Shown here piece after piece: positions 17,065 through 26,387 of a stretch of 64,000 nt of DNA (positions are counted from its first letter, which is position 1; every line of letters starts with the position of its first letter). Both the position numbers and the translations under genes were made by a program. Below the pieces are notes generated by a model. It made no database searches and was not told the DNA's origin. It saw only the letters and a list, made by a program, of their open reading frames with translations. The DNA is from Chloroflexota bacterium (GTDB lineage Bacteria; Chloroflexota; Dehalococcoidia; Bin125): NCBI GenBank assembly GCA_026707145.1, contig JAPOXK010000010.1, positions 1 through 64,000 on the forward strand, read 5' to 3'.

Positions 17065-18672
17065 ATGGCCGGAGTCGCTGCTCGCTCAACGGTTCTCGCT
17101 CGCCGTAGGCGGCTCCCAGGCCCAGCATGGCCGCTGGCCCTCGTTGTGGCAGCGGCCATGCTGCTTCCCCTCATCTATCTCATCATCCGGGCGCTTGATG
17201 CCGACGCGGCCGCCTGGAGCGCCTTGGGTGACGCGTCCTCCCTGCGCCTTGTCCTGCGTACGGCCCTTCTCGCCCTCGCCGTCGCCGGCGCCTCACTGGT
17301 GCTGGCGCTTCCAATGGCTTGGCTCACGGTTCGGACCGATCTCCCGCTCCGTCGGCTCTGGAGCGTGCTTGCGATCGTCCCTCTCGTCGTCCCCAGCTAC
17401 GTTGGCGCGGTTGCGTTCATCGCCGCGTTCGGTCCGCGCGGCACACTGCAGGAGATCCTCTCACCGCTGGGAGTCGATACCGTCCCGCAGATTTACGGCT
17501 TTGCGGGGGCCTTCCTGGCTCTCACGCTGTTTAGCTACCCCTACCTCCTCCTGGTTCTGCGGGCGGGCTTGCGCGGGATCGATCCGGCGCTCGAGGACGC
17601 CTCCCGCAGCCTGGGGATGGGGTCCTGGCGGACGTTTTTGCGCGTGACCGTCCCGCAGCTGCGGGTGCCCATCACGGCGGGGTCCCTGCTTGTGGCGCTC
17701 TATGTCGTATCGGACTTCGGTGCCGTGTCGCTTTTACGGACCGATACCCTCACCCGCGCCATCTTCATCCAATACCAGACCTCGTTCGACCGGGCGGCGG
17801 CGGCCGTGCTCGGGCTTGAACTCGTCGGGTTGGTCACGCTCATTTTGGTGCTGGAGTGGCTGTACCGCAGACGCGGTCGCTTCCACGGCGGCGGCCCGGG
17901 CACACCCGGGCCGCCGCGGCTCCTGCGGCTGGGCCGTTGGCGTTGGCCGGCGCTCGCCTTTCTCGCCGCGATCGTGCTGGTCGCTTTGGGCGTGCCCACG
18001 GGTGTCCTCCTGCATTGGCTCGTGCGGGGACTGCAGGCTGGTGAACCGTTCGCGGGCGCATGGGGCGCCGCGCTCAACTCCGCCTGGGTCTCTGCGGTGG
18101 CGGGGCTGGTGGCGGTGGTAGTGGCGATTCCCGTCGCGATCGTCGCCGTGCGCAAGCCGTCGCCGCTCGCGGCGATAGTGGAGCGCGTCGGCTATACGGG
18201 CTTTGCCCTCCCCGGCATCGTGGTCGCGCTGTCGCTGGTGTTCTTCGGCTTGCGGGTCGTACCGGCCGTGTACCAGAGCTGGGTGCTGCTGGTTTTCGCC
18301 TATCTCGTGCTCTTTTTCCCGCTGGCGTTGGGAGGCATCCGGACTTCGTTGGTCCAGATCCGCCCCGGGATCGAAGAGGCCGCCCGCAGCTTGGGCGGAT
18401 CGCCGGGGCGCGTGCTGGCCACGATCACGATTCCCCTGCTCATCCCTGGACTCGTGAGCGGCTTTGCACTGGTTTTCCTCACCGCTATGAAAGAATTGCC
18501 CGCGACGCTCCTTCTCGCTCCGATCGGATTTGATACCCTCGCCACTGAAGTATGGTCTGCCTCTTCCGAAGCCTTCTTCGCCCGTGCTGCGGCGCCCGCA
18601 CTCATTCTGATCCTCGTGGCGGCGCTGCCGCTGGCGCTGTTGGTCGCCCGTGAACACCGAGTTGAACGCTGA
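17065..18672 (+). CDS. Fe(3+) ABC transporter permease
   Basis: A 535-residue FbpB-type permease made of two fused BPD_transp_1 units with about 12 membrane helices in total. The EAA-type loops that contact the ATPase are visible twice: EDASRSLGMGSWRTFLRVTVPQ in the first half (around residue 180) and EEAARSLGGSPGRVLATITIP in the second (around residue 440). It follows the binding protein by 19 bases and overlaps the ATPase gene by 23 bases, consistent with coupled translation. Confidence 0.95.
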   Translation: MAGVAARSTVLARRRRLPGPAWPLALVVAAAMLLPLIYLIIRALDADAAAWSALGDASSLRLVLRTALLALAVAGASLVLALPMAWLTVRTDLPLRRLWSVLAIVPLVVPSYVGAVAFIAAFGPRGTLQEILSPLGVDTVPQIYGFAGAFLALTLFSYPYLLLVLRAGLRGIDPALEDASRSLGMGSWRTFLRVTVPQLRVPITAGSLLVALYVVSDFGAVSLLRTDTLTRAIFIQYQTSFDRAAAAVLGLELVGLVTLILVLEWLYRRRGRFHGGGPGTPGPPRLLRLGRWRWPALAFLAAIVLVALGVPTGVLLHWLVRGLQAGEPFAGAWGAALNSAWVSAVAGLVAVVVAIPVAIVAVRKPSPLAAIVERVGYTGFALPGIVVALSLVFFGLRVVPAVYQSWVLLVFAYLVLFFPLALGGIRTSLVQIRPGIEEAARSLGGSPGRVLATITIPLLIPGLVSGFALVFLTAMKELPATLLLAPIGFDTLATEVWSASSEAFFARAAAPALILILVAALPLALLVAREHRVER

Positions 18673-19846
18673 GGCGCCGGCGGCGTTGGAGTGTGCGGGC
18701 CTGCGGAAGAGCTTCGCGCAGGGTTCGGCTCGCGAGGTGCGCGCCGTTGACGATCTGTCCCTGACCGTCCGCTCCGGTGAAACCGTCGCTCTCCTTGGTC
18801 CCAGTGGCTGCGGCAAGACCACGACCCTGCGGCTCATCGCCGGCTTCGAGTGGCCCGACAGGGGGCGCGTGGTAATCGCGGGACGTGAGGTGGTCGGCGC
18901 GGGCGTCTTCCTGCCCCCCGAGCGGCGCCGGGTGGGAATGGTCTTTCAGGACTATGCGCTCTTCCCCCACCTCACTGTGGCGGACAATGTCGCCTACGGC
19001 TTGGAGCATTCCACCGTCGGGCGCTGGACTCCTGCCCTGCGGCGTCCCCTCGCCGCGCTTCGCGGGCGCTTTCGCTTTGGTGGCGCTGCGACGACGGCGA
19101 TCGACGCGCGTGTTCGGGAAGCGCTTGAGCTTGTGGCGCTGCCGCACGTCGCCGGGCGCTTCCCGCACGAGCTTTCCGGCGGTGAGGCGCAGCGTGTAGC
19201 ACTTGCGCGGGCGCTGGCGCCAGGGCCCGCGCTGCTGTTGCTGGACGAACCCTTCTCGAACCTGGATGCGCCGCTCCGCGCCAGCGTTCGGGGCGAGGTG
19301 CGTGAGATCCTGCGCCGCGCCTCCACCGCGTCCATCTTCGTCACCCACGATCAAGAGGAGGCGTTCGCCATCGCCGATAGGGTGGCCGTGCAGCTGCGCG
19401 GCCGGATCGAGCAAGTGGGCTCGCCCTCCGAGATTTACCATCGTCCTGCGACGCGCGGCGTCGCCGCTTTCGTTGGAGAGGCCGACTTCCTTCCCGGCAC
19501 CTTAACGTCCGACGGCGTCGAGACCGAGATCGGCCGCATCCCGGTCGCGGGCGATTCCGGCGCGGCTGCCGGATCCGTTGATGTGATGCTGCGCCCCGAA
19601 CGCGTTCAGCTCGCGGCGGCGGACGCTACGGGGCCGGGTCATGGTCGGGCGGTCGTCGAGCGACGCGAATTTTACGGTCACGATCAGCTCGTGACGTTGC
19701 GTCTCGATTCTGGAGCACGTATCCGCGCGCGCCTCGGTCCCGATGCCGATTTTCCTCCGGGGCGCCGCGCTAGCGTCTTCGCGACGGGCGCGGGGATTGT
19801 CTACCCGCCGCTCTCCGGCGCTCAGGGACCGGCGCTGGGAGAGTGA
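18650..19846 (+). CDS. Fe(3+) ABC transporter ATP-binding protein
   Basis: A 398-residue FbpC/PotA-like ATPase. Walker A is GPSGCGKTT, the signature is LSGGEAQRVALARAL, Walker B is LLLLDEP, and the switch His is in FVTHDQEEA. A region of about 35 residues between the Q-loop and the signature (GRWTPALRRPLAALRGRFRF) is longer than usual for this family. A TOBE-like C-terminal domain occupies about 280-390. The GTG start lies inside the permease gene. Confidence 0.95.
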   Translation: MNTELNAEAPAALECAGLRKSFAQGSAREVRAVDDLSLTVRSGETVALLGPSGCGKTTTLRLIAGFEWPDRGRVVIAGREVVGAGVFLPPERRRVGMVFQDYALFPHLTVADNVAYGLEHSTVGRWTPALRRPLAALRGRFRFGGAATTAIDARVREALELVALPHVAGRFPHELSGGEAQRVALARALAPGPALLLLDEPFSNLDAPLRASVRGEVREILRRASTASIFVTHDQEEAFAIADRVAVQLRGRIEQVGSPSEIYHRPATRGVAAFVGEADFLPGTLTSDGVETEIGRIPVAGDSGAAAGSVDVMLRPERVQLAAADATGPGHGRAVVERREFYGHDQLVTLRLDSGARIRARLGPDADFPPGRRASVFATGAGIVYPPLSGAQGPALGE

Positions 19847-20098
19847 GTCATGTACGCGGGATGACGGGGCACTTCGCCGGCGCGCCGTGCGAGACCATCG
19901 CCGGACGCTGGCGGCGATCGGCGCGCTGATCGATCGATCTGCTGATAGGCCTGTCCCGTGCCTGTCTCCGTGCGCCTGTTTTCGCTGGGAGCGGAAGGTT
20001 CTCGCAGCGGCCGGCTGGGATCTGCCGGACGACGCTCCCCGCCCTTTCGCTTATCATGCCCTTTGCTGTCGCGGCACAAAGGCGCGAAGGGAACCGCC

Positions 20099-20620
20099 AT
20101 GAAAGAGACTGCCTTCCTCCAGCACTTTATCGGCAAGCTCCACGACGACATCGCCAAGGCTGTCGGCGAGATGTCGGACGAGCAACTCTACTACTACCCG
20201 GAAGGAGGCGTGCACGCTGCCTTCCACGCTTGGCACGTCATTCGTACGGCGGACAACGTGATTAACTTCGTGTGCCAGGACCGCAAGCGGCCCGTGTGGA
20301 TGCGCCAGAATCTCCACGAGGAATGGAGTTTGCCAAAAGCCGCACAAGGCACCGGCATGGATCTTGCCGAGGCCCAGGCACTCCGCCTCCCCAGCAACGA
20401 GGAGTTTCAAAACTACATCGCCGCTGTGAAGAGCGATGTGCTCGGCTACTTCGACGCGATCGGCGATGACGATCTGGCGGTCGAGACGGAGGTGAAGCCG
20501 TTCGGCGTGAAGCCGAAGCTGCAGCACATCGGACAGACCATCCTCTCGCATGGCGGTACCCACCTGGGGCAGATCAAGATGTTGCGCACGATGCAGGGTC
20601 TGAAGGGCGATGAGATCTAG
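20099..20620 (+). CDS. DinB-like four-helix-bundle protein
   Basis: A 173-residue protein of the DinB/YfiT superfamily. The histidines expected to bind a metal are in FHAWHVIRTADN (near residue 45) and LSHGGTHLGQIKML (near 155), the usual first and third family positions. Members are thiol-dependent transferases or have unknown function. The ATG at 20099 follows GAAGGGAA; the longer frame upstream is not family-like. The 250 bases before it, after the iron ATPase, hold no gene that I can support. Confidence 0.8.
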   Translation: MKETAFLQHFIGKLHDDIAKAVGEMSDEQLYYYPEGGVHAAFHAWHVIRTADNVINFVCQDRKRPVWMRQNLHEEWSLPKAAQGTGMDLAEAQALRLPSNEEFQNYIAAVKSDVLGYFDAIGDDDLAVETEVKPFGVKPKLQHIGQTILSHGGTHLGQIKMLRTMQGLKGDEI

Positions 20621-20621
20621 C

Positions 20622-21572
20622 TCAGCCCGAGCGTGGTCCCTGCGGCGGCGCGCCTAGCACGGGCCCGGCGCGGAGTTCCGCGGCGATCATTGCCAGCGCC
20701 GCCGCGTCGTCGTTGCGTGCGGCGCGCGCCGCCGCGCGGACCGAGACGGCGGTACCCAACAGTCGCACGCGCCGCAGCACGTCCGCGCCTATGCGCCCGC
20801 CTCCGCGCCGGTAGGCGTCCACGACGCGCCAGCTGAACTCGGCGCCGGTGTAGCGCACCAATCCCGCGAAGTCGATGGCGGGGTCCCCGAGCGCGGCGCT
20901 CTGAAACCCGTCGACCGCGACCAGTTCCGTCTGCTCGGGATCGACGAGCAGATCGCCGGGCCGCAGGTCACCGTGCACCAAGGTTGGCTCGTCGCTCCAG
21001 TTGCGGTCGTCCGCCGTGAAGCTGCGCCACCAGCGGCGCAAGCGTCCGAACTCCGAGAAGCTGAGTTCCCTGCGCAGTGGCGGCAGGCCCTCGTGTCCCG
21101 CCTCCCCGAGATGCTGGCGCCAAGCCCGCAGTCCCGGGACGGCGAGCCCCTGCGCCTGTTTGACAGGGAAACGGTGCAATCCGAGGAGGAACGTCGCGAT
21201 CGACCCCGCCACCCGCGGGATCAACCGGTCCGGTACCGTCTCTATGCTCAGGGGCACGCCGGGCAAATTTCGTTGCCCCCAGAGGCCGAAGGGTGCCTCG
21301 TCGGAGGGGCCGCTCTCCCATGCAGGTTGGGGCAGCGTTGGCTCGACGTGGCCGCGCAGGAAGGGAAGCAGGCGTGTCTGGGCACCGGCGGCGTTGGCGC
21401 CTCGCTCGCTCAAGGGCAGATGAAAGCGCTCGTCGCCGGCCGTTCGCACGATCAGCAAATCGGCGTCGCGCTCGACGAGCGTCAGGGGCTCGACATCCCG
21501 GAGATTCGGCGCCGCCGTTCGTACCGCGACTGCACAGCGCGCCAGTTCGAAATCATCTGTGGCGGCGATCAT
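20622..21572 (-). CDS. Aminoglycoside phosphotransferase-fold (APH/ChoK) protein
   Basis: A 316-residue protein with the APH kinase-like C-lobe. The Brenner motif reads LVHGDLRPGDLLVD, so the Asn expected after HGDxxxx is replaced by Asp. The downstream metal motif is present as AVDGFQSAALGDPAIDFAGL. The N-lobe (about 1-110) is poorly conserved. Small-molecule kinase activity is possible but uncertain given the substitution. The ATG at 21572 overlaps the stop of the upstream M23 gene (ATGA), a sign of translational coupling. Confidence 0.75.
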   Translation of the reverse strand: MIAATDDFELARCAVAVRTAAPNLRDVEPLTLVERDADLLIVRTAGDERFHLPLSERGANAAGAQTRLLPFLRGHVEPTLPQPAWESGPSDEAPFGLWGQRNLPGVPLSIETVPDRLIPRVAGSIATFLLGLHRFPVKQAQGLAVPGLRAWRQHLGEAGHEGLPPLRRELSFSEFGRLRRWWRSFTADDRNWSDEPTLVHGDLRPGDLLVDPEQTELVAVDGFQSAALGDPAIDFAGLVRYTGAEFSWRVVDAYRRGGGRIGADVLRRVRLLGTAVSVRAAARAARNDDAAALAMIAAELRAGPVLGAPPQGPRSG

Positions 21573-22720
21573 GGGTGCAGCTCCGCCTCCAGCCACTGCA
21601 ATGGGTTAACATCCCGGCCGTTGACGATGACTTCCCAATGCAGGTGCGGGCCGGTTGAGGCGCCGGTCGATCCGATCAGCCCGATCTCGTGGCCCGCCAA
21701 GAGTTCCATGTCTGGGGCGACGCTGATCTTCGCCATGTGCCAGTAGCCGCTGAAAACGCCCGCTCCATGATCGACGATCACGCCCTGGCCGTGGATCGGC
21801 AGCGTTCCGGCGAAGACGACCACGCCCGCTGCCGCAGTCCAAATGGGCTGGCCCTGGTCCGCGACGATGTCATGGCCGTGGTGCCAGCTGATCACGGGGC
21901 CGCCGTTGTATGAGCGCAGGATACCGAAAGGACTGTCGTCTTGGCCGTCGACGGGCCGGATCCAAGGCCCCGACCAACGCGGGGGGCCGCTGACGTTGCT
22001 GTGCAGCTCGAAGCGCACCCTGTCATCGATTGCGGCGTTCTCGGGCGTGAGCAGCGTGATCACCTCGGGCGGCAGCATGATCGCTTCTACCGGCTCTTGC
22101 GCAGCCGTCTCCTCCGGGGTGGGAGGCGGGAGTGACGGCAGGGGCTTCACTATGAACTCCCCTACTAGAGAGTCCAGCAGCTCCCCATCTGCGTTCAAGA
22201 GGCCGACCGTGAGCGTGTGAGTGCCTTCTGCCGCGATCGGGGTCACGGAGATGTAGCCGAGCCAAACGGCGTCGTTGATCGAGACGAGCGGCGCCGTGCG
22301 ACCTTCCGCCGTAACGCGCGCTTTCGCTGCACCGGCTCCTCGGACCTCGACGCGTGCGCTCTCTCCGGGGTGGATCGTCTCTGGCGCGATGATGAGGGTT
22401 GCTTCCGGCTTGGGCGGCGGTTCCGGTTTCGGTCGTGACCTGGGCTCGGGAGGTGGCGGCGGTGAGGGCGACGGCTCCGGCCCGGGCTTTGCTTCCGCGA
22501 GCGGTGATCCTCCCGGCATGGCGCTCGGCATCGTGACGGCGGGCTCTGCGGGCGCTGGCGGCTCTACGGGCGCTGGTGAATCCGGCAGCGTTTGGGGATC
22601 TGCCGGGGGGCCGTCGACTCCGTCACATGCTGCGTATGTGAGGATCGCCGTTGCACAGAGCACCAAAAAGGGCCACGCTGGCCAGCGCCACGCGTACAGT
22701 CGGTTTCTGGACAGGGCCAT
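21569..22720 (-). CDS. M23-family peptidase lipoprotein
   Basis: A 383-residue exported protein. The start at 22720 gives a lipoprotein signal ending in LTYAAC. A Pro/Glu-rich linker with PEPSPSPPPPPEPRSRPKPE-type sequence follows (about 60-125), then a beta-rich region (125-210). The C-terminal LytM/M23 domain has HxGxD as HHGHD and the HxH motif in GPHLHWE. Both metal sites are intact, so it is probably an active peptidoglycan endopeptidase, or an EnvC-like activator if not. It is divergent from the cupin gene. Confidence 0.88.
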   Translation of the reverse strand: MALSRNRLYAWRWPAWPFLVLCATAILTYAACDGVDGPPADPQTLPDSPAPVEPPAPAEPAVTMPSAMPGGSPLAEAKPGPEPSPSPPPPPEPRSRPKPEPPPKPEATLIIAPETIHPGESARVEVRGAGAAKARVTAEGRTAPLVSINDAVWLGYISVTPIAAEGTHTLTVGLLNADGELLDSLVGEFIVKPLPSLPPPTPEETAAQEPVEAIMLPPEVITLLTPENAAIDDRVRFELHSNVSGPPRWSGPWIRPVDGQDDSPFGILRSYNGGPVISWHHGHDIVADQGQPIWTAAAGVVVFAGTLPIHGQGVIVDHGAGVFSGYWHMAKISVAPDMELLAGHEIGLIGSTGASTGPHLHWEVIVNGRDVNPLQWLEAELHP

Positions 22721-22796
22721 TGAAACCTCGCCCCGCGCCATGGAGAAGTCTTGGATAGGGTACGGTACCCTGCGCGCTAAAGCCCGCTGGGAGCCG

Positions 22797-23195
22797 ATGT
22801 CTGTGGCAGAACCTGACTCCTCTCTCCAACCGCGCAAACCGCGCATCATCGAGAAGCCGTGGGGACGCGAGACGATCTTGGCCGAAACCGAGTGCTACGC
22901 GAGCAAGATCCTGTTTGTGGCGCGGGGGAGCCGCCTGAGTCTGCAGCACCACGAGCACAAGAGCGAAACCATGTATCTCCTGCATGGCCGCATCCGTCTC
23001 TCGGTCGGTCGCTCGCAGGACGACCTGCAGGAGATCGAGCTCGGCCAGGGCGAGCTGATCGACCTGCCGGTGGGGACGGTCCACCGCGTGCAGGCGCTTG
23101 AGGATTCGCAGATCATCGAAGCATCGAGTCCGGAGCTGGATGACATCGTCCGGCTGGCCGATGACTTTGGACGAGAGGGCACCTCCGCTCCTTAA
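22797..23195 (+). CDS. Cupin protein, mannose-6-phosphate isomerase type II-like
   Basis: A 132-residue single-domain cupin. It matches the C-terminal isomerase domain of bifunctional GMP/PMI proteins: EKPWGRE at the start, then a motif 1 with SLQHHEHKSE (metal-binding His/Glu) and motif 2 LPVGTVHRV. A stand-alone domain of this kind may isomerise mannose-6-phosphate or another sugar phosphate. The ATG at 22797 is chosen because the frame upstream overlaps the divergent peptidase gene. Confidence 0.82.
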   Translation: MSVAEPDSSLQPRKPRIIEKPWGRETILAETECYASKILFVARGSRLSLQHHEHKSETMYLLHGRIRLSVGRSQDDLQEIELGQGELIDLPVGTVHRVQALEDSQIIEASSPELDDIVRLADDFGREGTSAP

Positions 23196-23255
23196 TCCCG
23201 GCTGCGGTTCCCGCTCGTCCATTTCGCTCCTGGATCGGCCGCCCGGCAACGGGCA

Positions 23256-23285
23256 TGGCGGCCGGCGGCCGGCCGCCGGCCGCCA
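23256..23285. repeat. Perfect 30-bp GC palindrome before the sigma-factor gene
   Basis: The half-site TGGCGGCCGGCGGCC is followed at once by its exact reverse complement, with no spacer. It lies between the cupin stop (23195) and the sigma-factor ribosome-binding site (GTGGAGG, 23292-23299). It could be a hairpin acting as terminator/attenuator, but there is no T run. A dimeric regulator site is the alternative. Confidence 0.7.
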
Positions 23286-23302
23286 CCGAGCTGTGGAGGT
23301 GT

Positions 23303-23887
23303 ATGACGGACCGCGATGTGGTCGTCCGCCTGCTGCAACGGGTCGCCGAGGGCGACGAGGAGGCGCTGCGTCTCCTCTGGCGGGAGAACGGGCGTTTGGC
23401 TTTCACGATCGCCTTCCGGATCCTCGGCCGCGAAGACCGCGCCGAGGACGTGGCCCAAGAGATCTTCATCCGGATCTGGAGGAACGCGGCATCGTTCCAC
23501 TCGACCCGCGCGGGTTTTCACACGTGGCTCACACGCGTGGTGCGGAACCTCTGCGTCGATATGATCCGGCGCGAGGACCCGATCGAGCGCGCGGGCGCCA
23601 TCACGGACATCGAGCACTGGCTCTCCTTCAGTGATCCCGTTGAACCGGCTGCCGTCAACCGGTTCACGGTTCGGGAGGCCTTCCTCCAAGTCCCGGTGAC
23701 GCAGAGTCGCGTGCTTGAGATGGCCTACTTCGAAGGGCTCACGTATCGGGAGATCGCCGAGCGGTTAGGGGTGCCCGCGGGCACGGTCCAGTCACGCATG
23801 CGGCTGGGGCTGCGGGGCATGCGGCGGTACCTGGAGGAGCTGCGGCTCGAGGATTCGGCAGCGGCGCAGGGAGCGAGCCGGCGCTGA
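23303..23887 (+). CDS. ECF-type RNA polymerase sigma factor
   Basis: A 194-residue sigma-70 family protein. Region 2 includes GREDRAEDVAQEIFIRIWR (about 50-68), and region 4 has the helix-turn-helix LTYREIAERLGVPAGTVQSRMRLG near the C-terminus. It resembles the SigK/SigL group. GTGGAGG lies 3-10 bases before the ATG at 23303; the frame is open further up but runs into the palindrome. It overlaps the anti-sigma gene by one base (TGATG), so the pair is co-translated. Confidence 0.93.
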   Translation: MTDRDVVVRLLQRVAEGDEEALRLLWRENGRLAFTIAFRILGREDRAEDVAQEIFIRIWRNAASFHSTRAGFHTWLTRVVRNLCVDMIRREDPIERAGAITDIEHWLSFSDPVEPAAVNRFTVREAFLQVPVTQSRVLEMAYFEGLTYREIAERLGVPAGTVQSRMRLGLRGMRRYLEELRLEDSAAAQGASRR

Positions 23888-24585
23888 TGGACCGCGAGTC
23901 CGCCCGCGAGCTGCTTGCCCCCTATGCGCTGGGCGCCTTGCCGGAAGAGGAGGCGCACGCCCTCCAACAGGCACTGCTTGAGTGGCCCGAGGGACGCGCC
24001 GAGCTCGCGCAACTGATCGCCGTCGCCGATGCGTTGCCCGTCGCGCTCACCGAGGAACGGCCGCCCTTGGGTCTGGAGGGCCGTATCATCGCGAAGGCGC
24101 GCCAGCGCCGCCGGCCGTTCCGTTCCCTCATGACTGGGCGGCGGCCGAAGCGGGCCGCTTTGCGCTTTCTCCCGTATCTGCTGACGGTGGGCTTCGCGGC
24201 GGCCGTGGCGGTGCTGGCGGTGATGCACTTCGTGGAGATCGGGAGCGAAGGCGTGCCCTCCGGAGGCCGCTGGATCGACCTCGCCGGTACGGACAGTGCT
24301 GCTGCCTACGTGACCTACGCCGGCGGCCGGCCGATCGGCATCGTGTTCCGCAGCCTCGATCCGCCGCCGGAGGATCGGATCTACCAGCTGCACCGTCTCC
24401 GTTCGGATGGAGTTCGCATTTCCGACGTGCGCTTTCTCCCTCGGGACGACGGGTGGGCCGCCGTGGCGCTGGTCCTGCCCGCAGACGAGATGCTCGTGGG
24501 ATTTGGGATCACGGTCGAGCCGATCGAAGAGGACGATCCGGATCCTTCCAGCGAATTCCCACCGATCACGTTTCCCGCCCGCTAG
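23887..24585 (+). CDS. Anti-sigma factor, RskA-like, membrane-anchored
   Basis: A 232-residue protein. The N-terminal 75 residues form an anti-sigma domain (ELLAPYALGALPEEEAHALQ) without the zinc-binding HxxxCxxC motif. One membrane helix lies at about 97-115 (LPYLLTVGFAAAVAVLAVMHF), and the C-terminal 115 residues are extracytoplasmic, as in RskA. It should hold the preceding sigma factor at the membrane until a signal outside triggers its release. The domain order and the overlap with the sigma gene are the main support. Confidence 0.88.
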   Translation: MDRESARELLAPYALGALPEEEAHALQQALLEWPEGRAELAQLIAVADALPVALTEERPPLGLEGRIIAKARQRRRPFRSLMTGRRPKRAALRFLPYLLTVGFAAAVAVLAVMHFVEIGSEGVPSGGRWIDLAGTDSAAAYVTYAGGRPIGIVFRSLDPPPEDRIYQLHRLRSDGVRISDVRFLPRDDGWAAVALVLPADEMLVGFGITVEPIEEDDPDPSSEFPPITFPAR

Positions 24586-24715
24586 CGATAGTGTGCGGTG
24601 AACGGCTTGGGCGGATCGAACGGAGCTCCTTGACTCGTTGAGCGACCGCTGGAGAGGTTCCTCCGTATAGGTTTCAGCAACCGAGCCCTACTGCGATTCC
24701 GCCGCTCCTCGTAGC

Positions 24716-25432
24716 ATGAGTGGGATGTCGACGGCGGAGCTTCGGGAATCAACGAAAGAGCGGCCGCCGCTCCGTCCCTCCACGCGCCTGGTGCTGGTGC
24801 GCCACGGGCAAGCGGGGGGAGCTGGCATCCCGTACACCAATGAAGTGCCGTTGACGGCCACCGGCCGGCGGCAGGCCGAGCGTACTGCAACGGCGATTGC
24901 GCTGGACGGATCGGGCGCTGGGGTCGCCGCGATCTACAGCAGCCCGCACCGCCGCGCACTCGACTCGGCCCGCGCACTGGCGGCACGGATGCAACGCGAG
25001 CTGCAGGTCGATGATCGCCTCATGGAGTTTCGGCTGGGCTGCGAGGACACGCAGTCGATCGACGAGATCGTGGAGGAGCTGCGCTACCTCATGCTCTGGC
25101 GTCCTCACGATAGGGAGAGCGATCGAGGAGAGAGCCTGTGGCAGTTCCAGTCCCGGGTCTCCGCTTTTTTGGACGAGGCGAGCAACGCTTGTCTGGGCCG
25201 CAGCGCAGTCATCTTCACGCATGGGGGCACGATCGCGGCGGCGATGCGCTGGGCCTACGGCCTCACGCCCGAGCACGATTGGCACTCCGATGTCGAGATC
25301 TTCAACGCTTCCATCACCGAGGTGGAGTTTTGGCCCAATGGGCGGCATGCCCTGAGTGCGCCCTATGCGTCCGTGGTCCATCGCCTCAATGACATCCGGC
25401 ATCTGCCTGCCGACTTAGTCACGGCCTACTAG
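24716..25432 (+). CDS. Histidine phosphatase (phosphoglycerate mutase-like)
   Basis: A 238-residue protein of histidine phosphatase branch 1. The catalytic RHG is in LVRHGQA (near residue 28), a second conserved Arg lies in SSPHRRALDSA, and the second His is in FTHGGT. These keep all catalytic residues, so phosphatase or mutase activity is likely. The substrate is not evident. Either ATG 24716 or ATG 24725 may be used. The last 39 bases before the next gene hold nothing else. Confidence 0.88.
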   Translation: MSGMSTAELRESTKERPPLRPSTRLVLVRHGQAGGAGIPYTNEVPLTATGRRQAERTATAIALDGSGAGVAAIYSSPHRRALDSARALAARMQRELQVDDRLMEFRLGCEDTQSIDEIVEELRYLMLWRPHDRESDRGESLWQFQSRVSAFLDEASNACLGRSAVIFTHGGTIAAAMRWAYGLTPEHDWHSDVEIFNASITEVEFWPNGRHALSAPYASVVHRLNDIRHLPADLVTAY

Positions 25433-25470
25433 CTATTCCCGCGCTCGGCGCGGGCAGTATCCTGAACCAC

Positions 25471-26376
25471 ATGGATGCGTTGACCGTTCGCGACCACCCG
25501 CCCTTGGAGCGGCCTATCTTGGTCACGGCCTTTCTCGGCTGGAACGACGCAGCCGAGTCGGCGAGCAACGCGGTGCGCTATCTCCGCCGGCTGAAGCCCA
25601 CCAAGCATTTCGCCGAGATCGATCCCGAGGAGTTCTTTGTCTTCACGGAGCGGCGGCCTCAAGTGCGCCTGACGCTCGGGCGCCAGCGGGAGATTAGCTG
25701 GCCGAGCATGAAGTTTTCCTACCTCCAGCTTGATCAGCCGAAGCTCGATCTCGTCCTCGGCCTTGCGACGGAGCCCCACCTCCAATGGAAGCGGTTTACC
25801 CGCCTGATCGTGCAACTCGCCAAGGAGCTGGAGGTGCGGGAGGTCGTGACGCTCGGCGGCTTGCTGGCCGACACGCCCCATACGAGACCCGTGCCGCTCA
25901 CGGGCATCGCGAGTGATCCGGAGCGCGCCGAGGCTCTCGGGTTCAAGCCGTCGCAGTACCAGGGACCGACTGGGATCGTCGGGGTGCTCAACGACGCTTG
26001 CCGCCGGGAAGGGCTCCCCTACGTCAGTCTCTGGGCCAATGTGCCCCACTACGTCGCTGGCATCCATAACCCGCGAGCTACGCAGGCCCTCTTGCGCCAG
26101 TTCAGCGCGATCTATGGGTTGGACCTTAGCCTGGACGACCTCGACCGTCGCGCGCTGCGCTATGAATCGGAGATCGAGAAGGCCGTCAAAGATAATCCGG
26201 AGATCCAGGAATACGTCCAGCGCCTTGAGGCGGCGGCCGAGGAGTCGGAGGACGAAGATGCCGCCGCGCCGCCTCCTCGCCCAGAGCTGCACAGCTCCGA
26301 TGTCCTCGCGGAGGTGGACCGGCTGCTCCGCCGGGATGACTCCCCGCAGGACCCGGATCCGCTGGCAGAGCGCTAG
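25471..26376 (+). CDS. PAC2-family protein, copy 2
   Basis: A 301-residue paralogue of the PAC2 protein at 13282. Shared blocks include FLGWNDAAESASNAVRYL at the N-terminus, YQGPTGIVGVLNDACR and SLWANVPHYVAG. The C-terminal 40 residues are acidic and low-complexity (EESEDEDAAAPPPRPE), which is not seen in copy 1. Function unknown; see copy 1. It is followed 11 bases later by the metallo-hydrolase gene. Confidence 0.87.
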   Translation: MDALTVRDHPPLERPILVTAFLGWNDAAESASNAVRYLRRLKPTKHFAEIDPEEFFVFTERRPQVRLTLGRQREISWPSMKFSYLQLDQPKLDLVLGLATEPHLQWKRFTRLIVQLAKELEVREVVTLGGLLADTPHTRPVPLTGIASDPERAEALGFKPSQYQGPTGIVGVLNDACRREGLPYVSLWANVPHYVAGIHNPRATQALLRQFSAIYGLDLSLDDLDRRALRYESEIEKAVKDNPEIQEYVQRLEAAAEESEDEDAAAPPPRPELHSSDVLAEVDRLLRRDDSPQDPDPLAER

Positions 26377-26387
26377 CCGTTCCGCCG

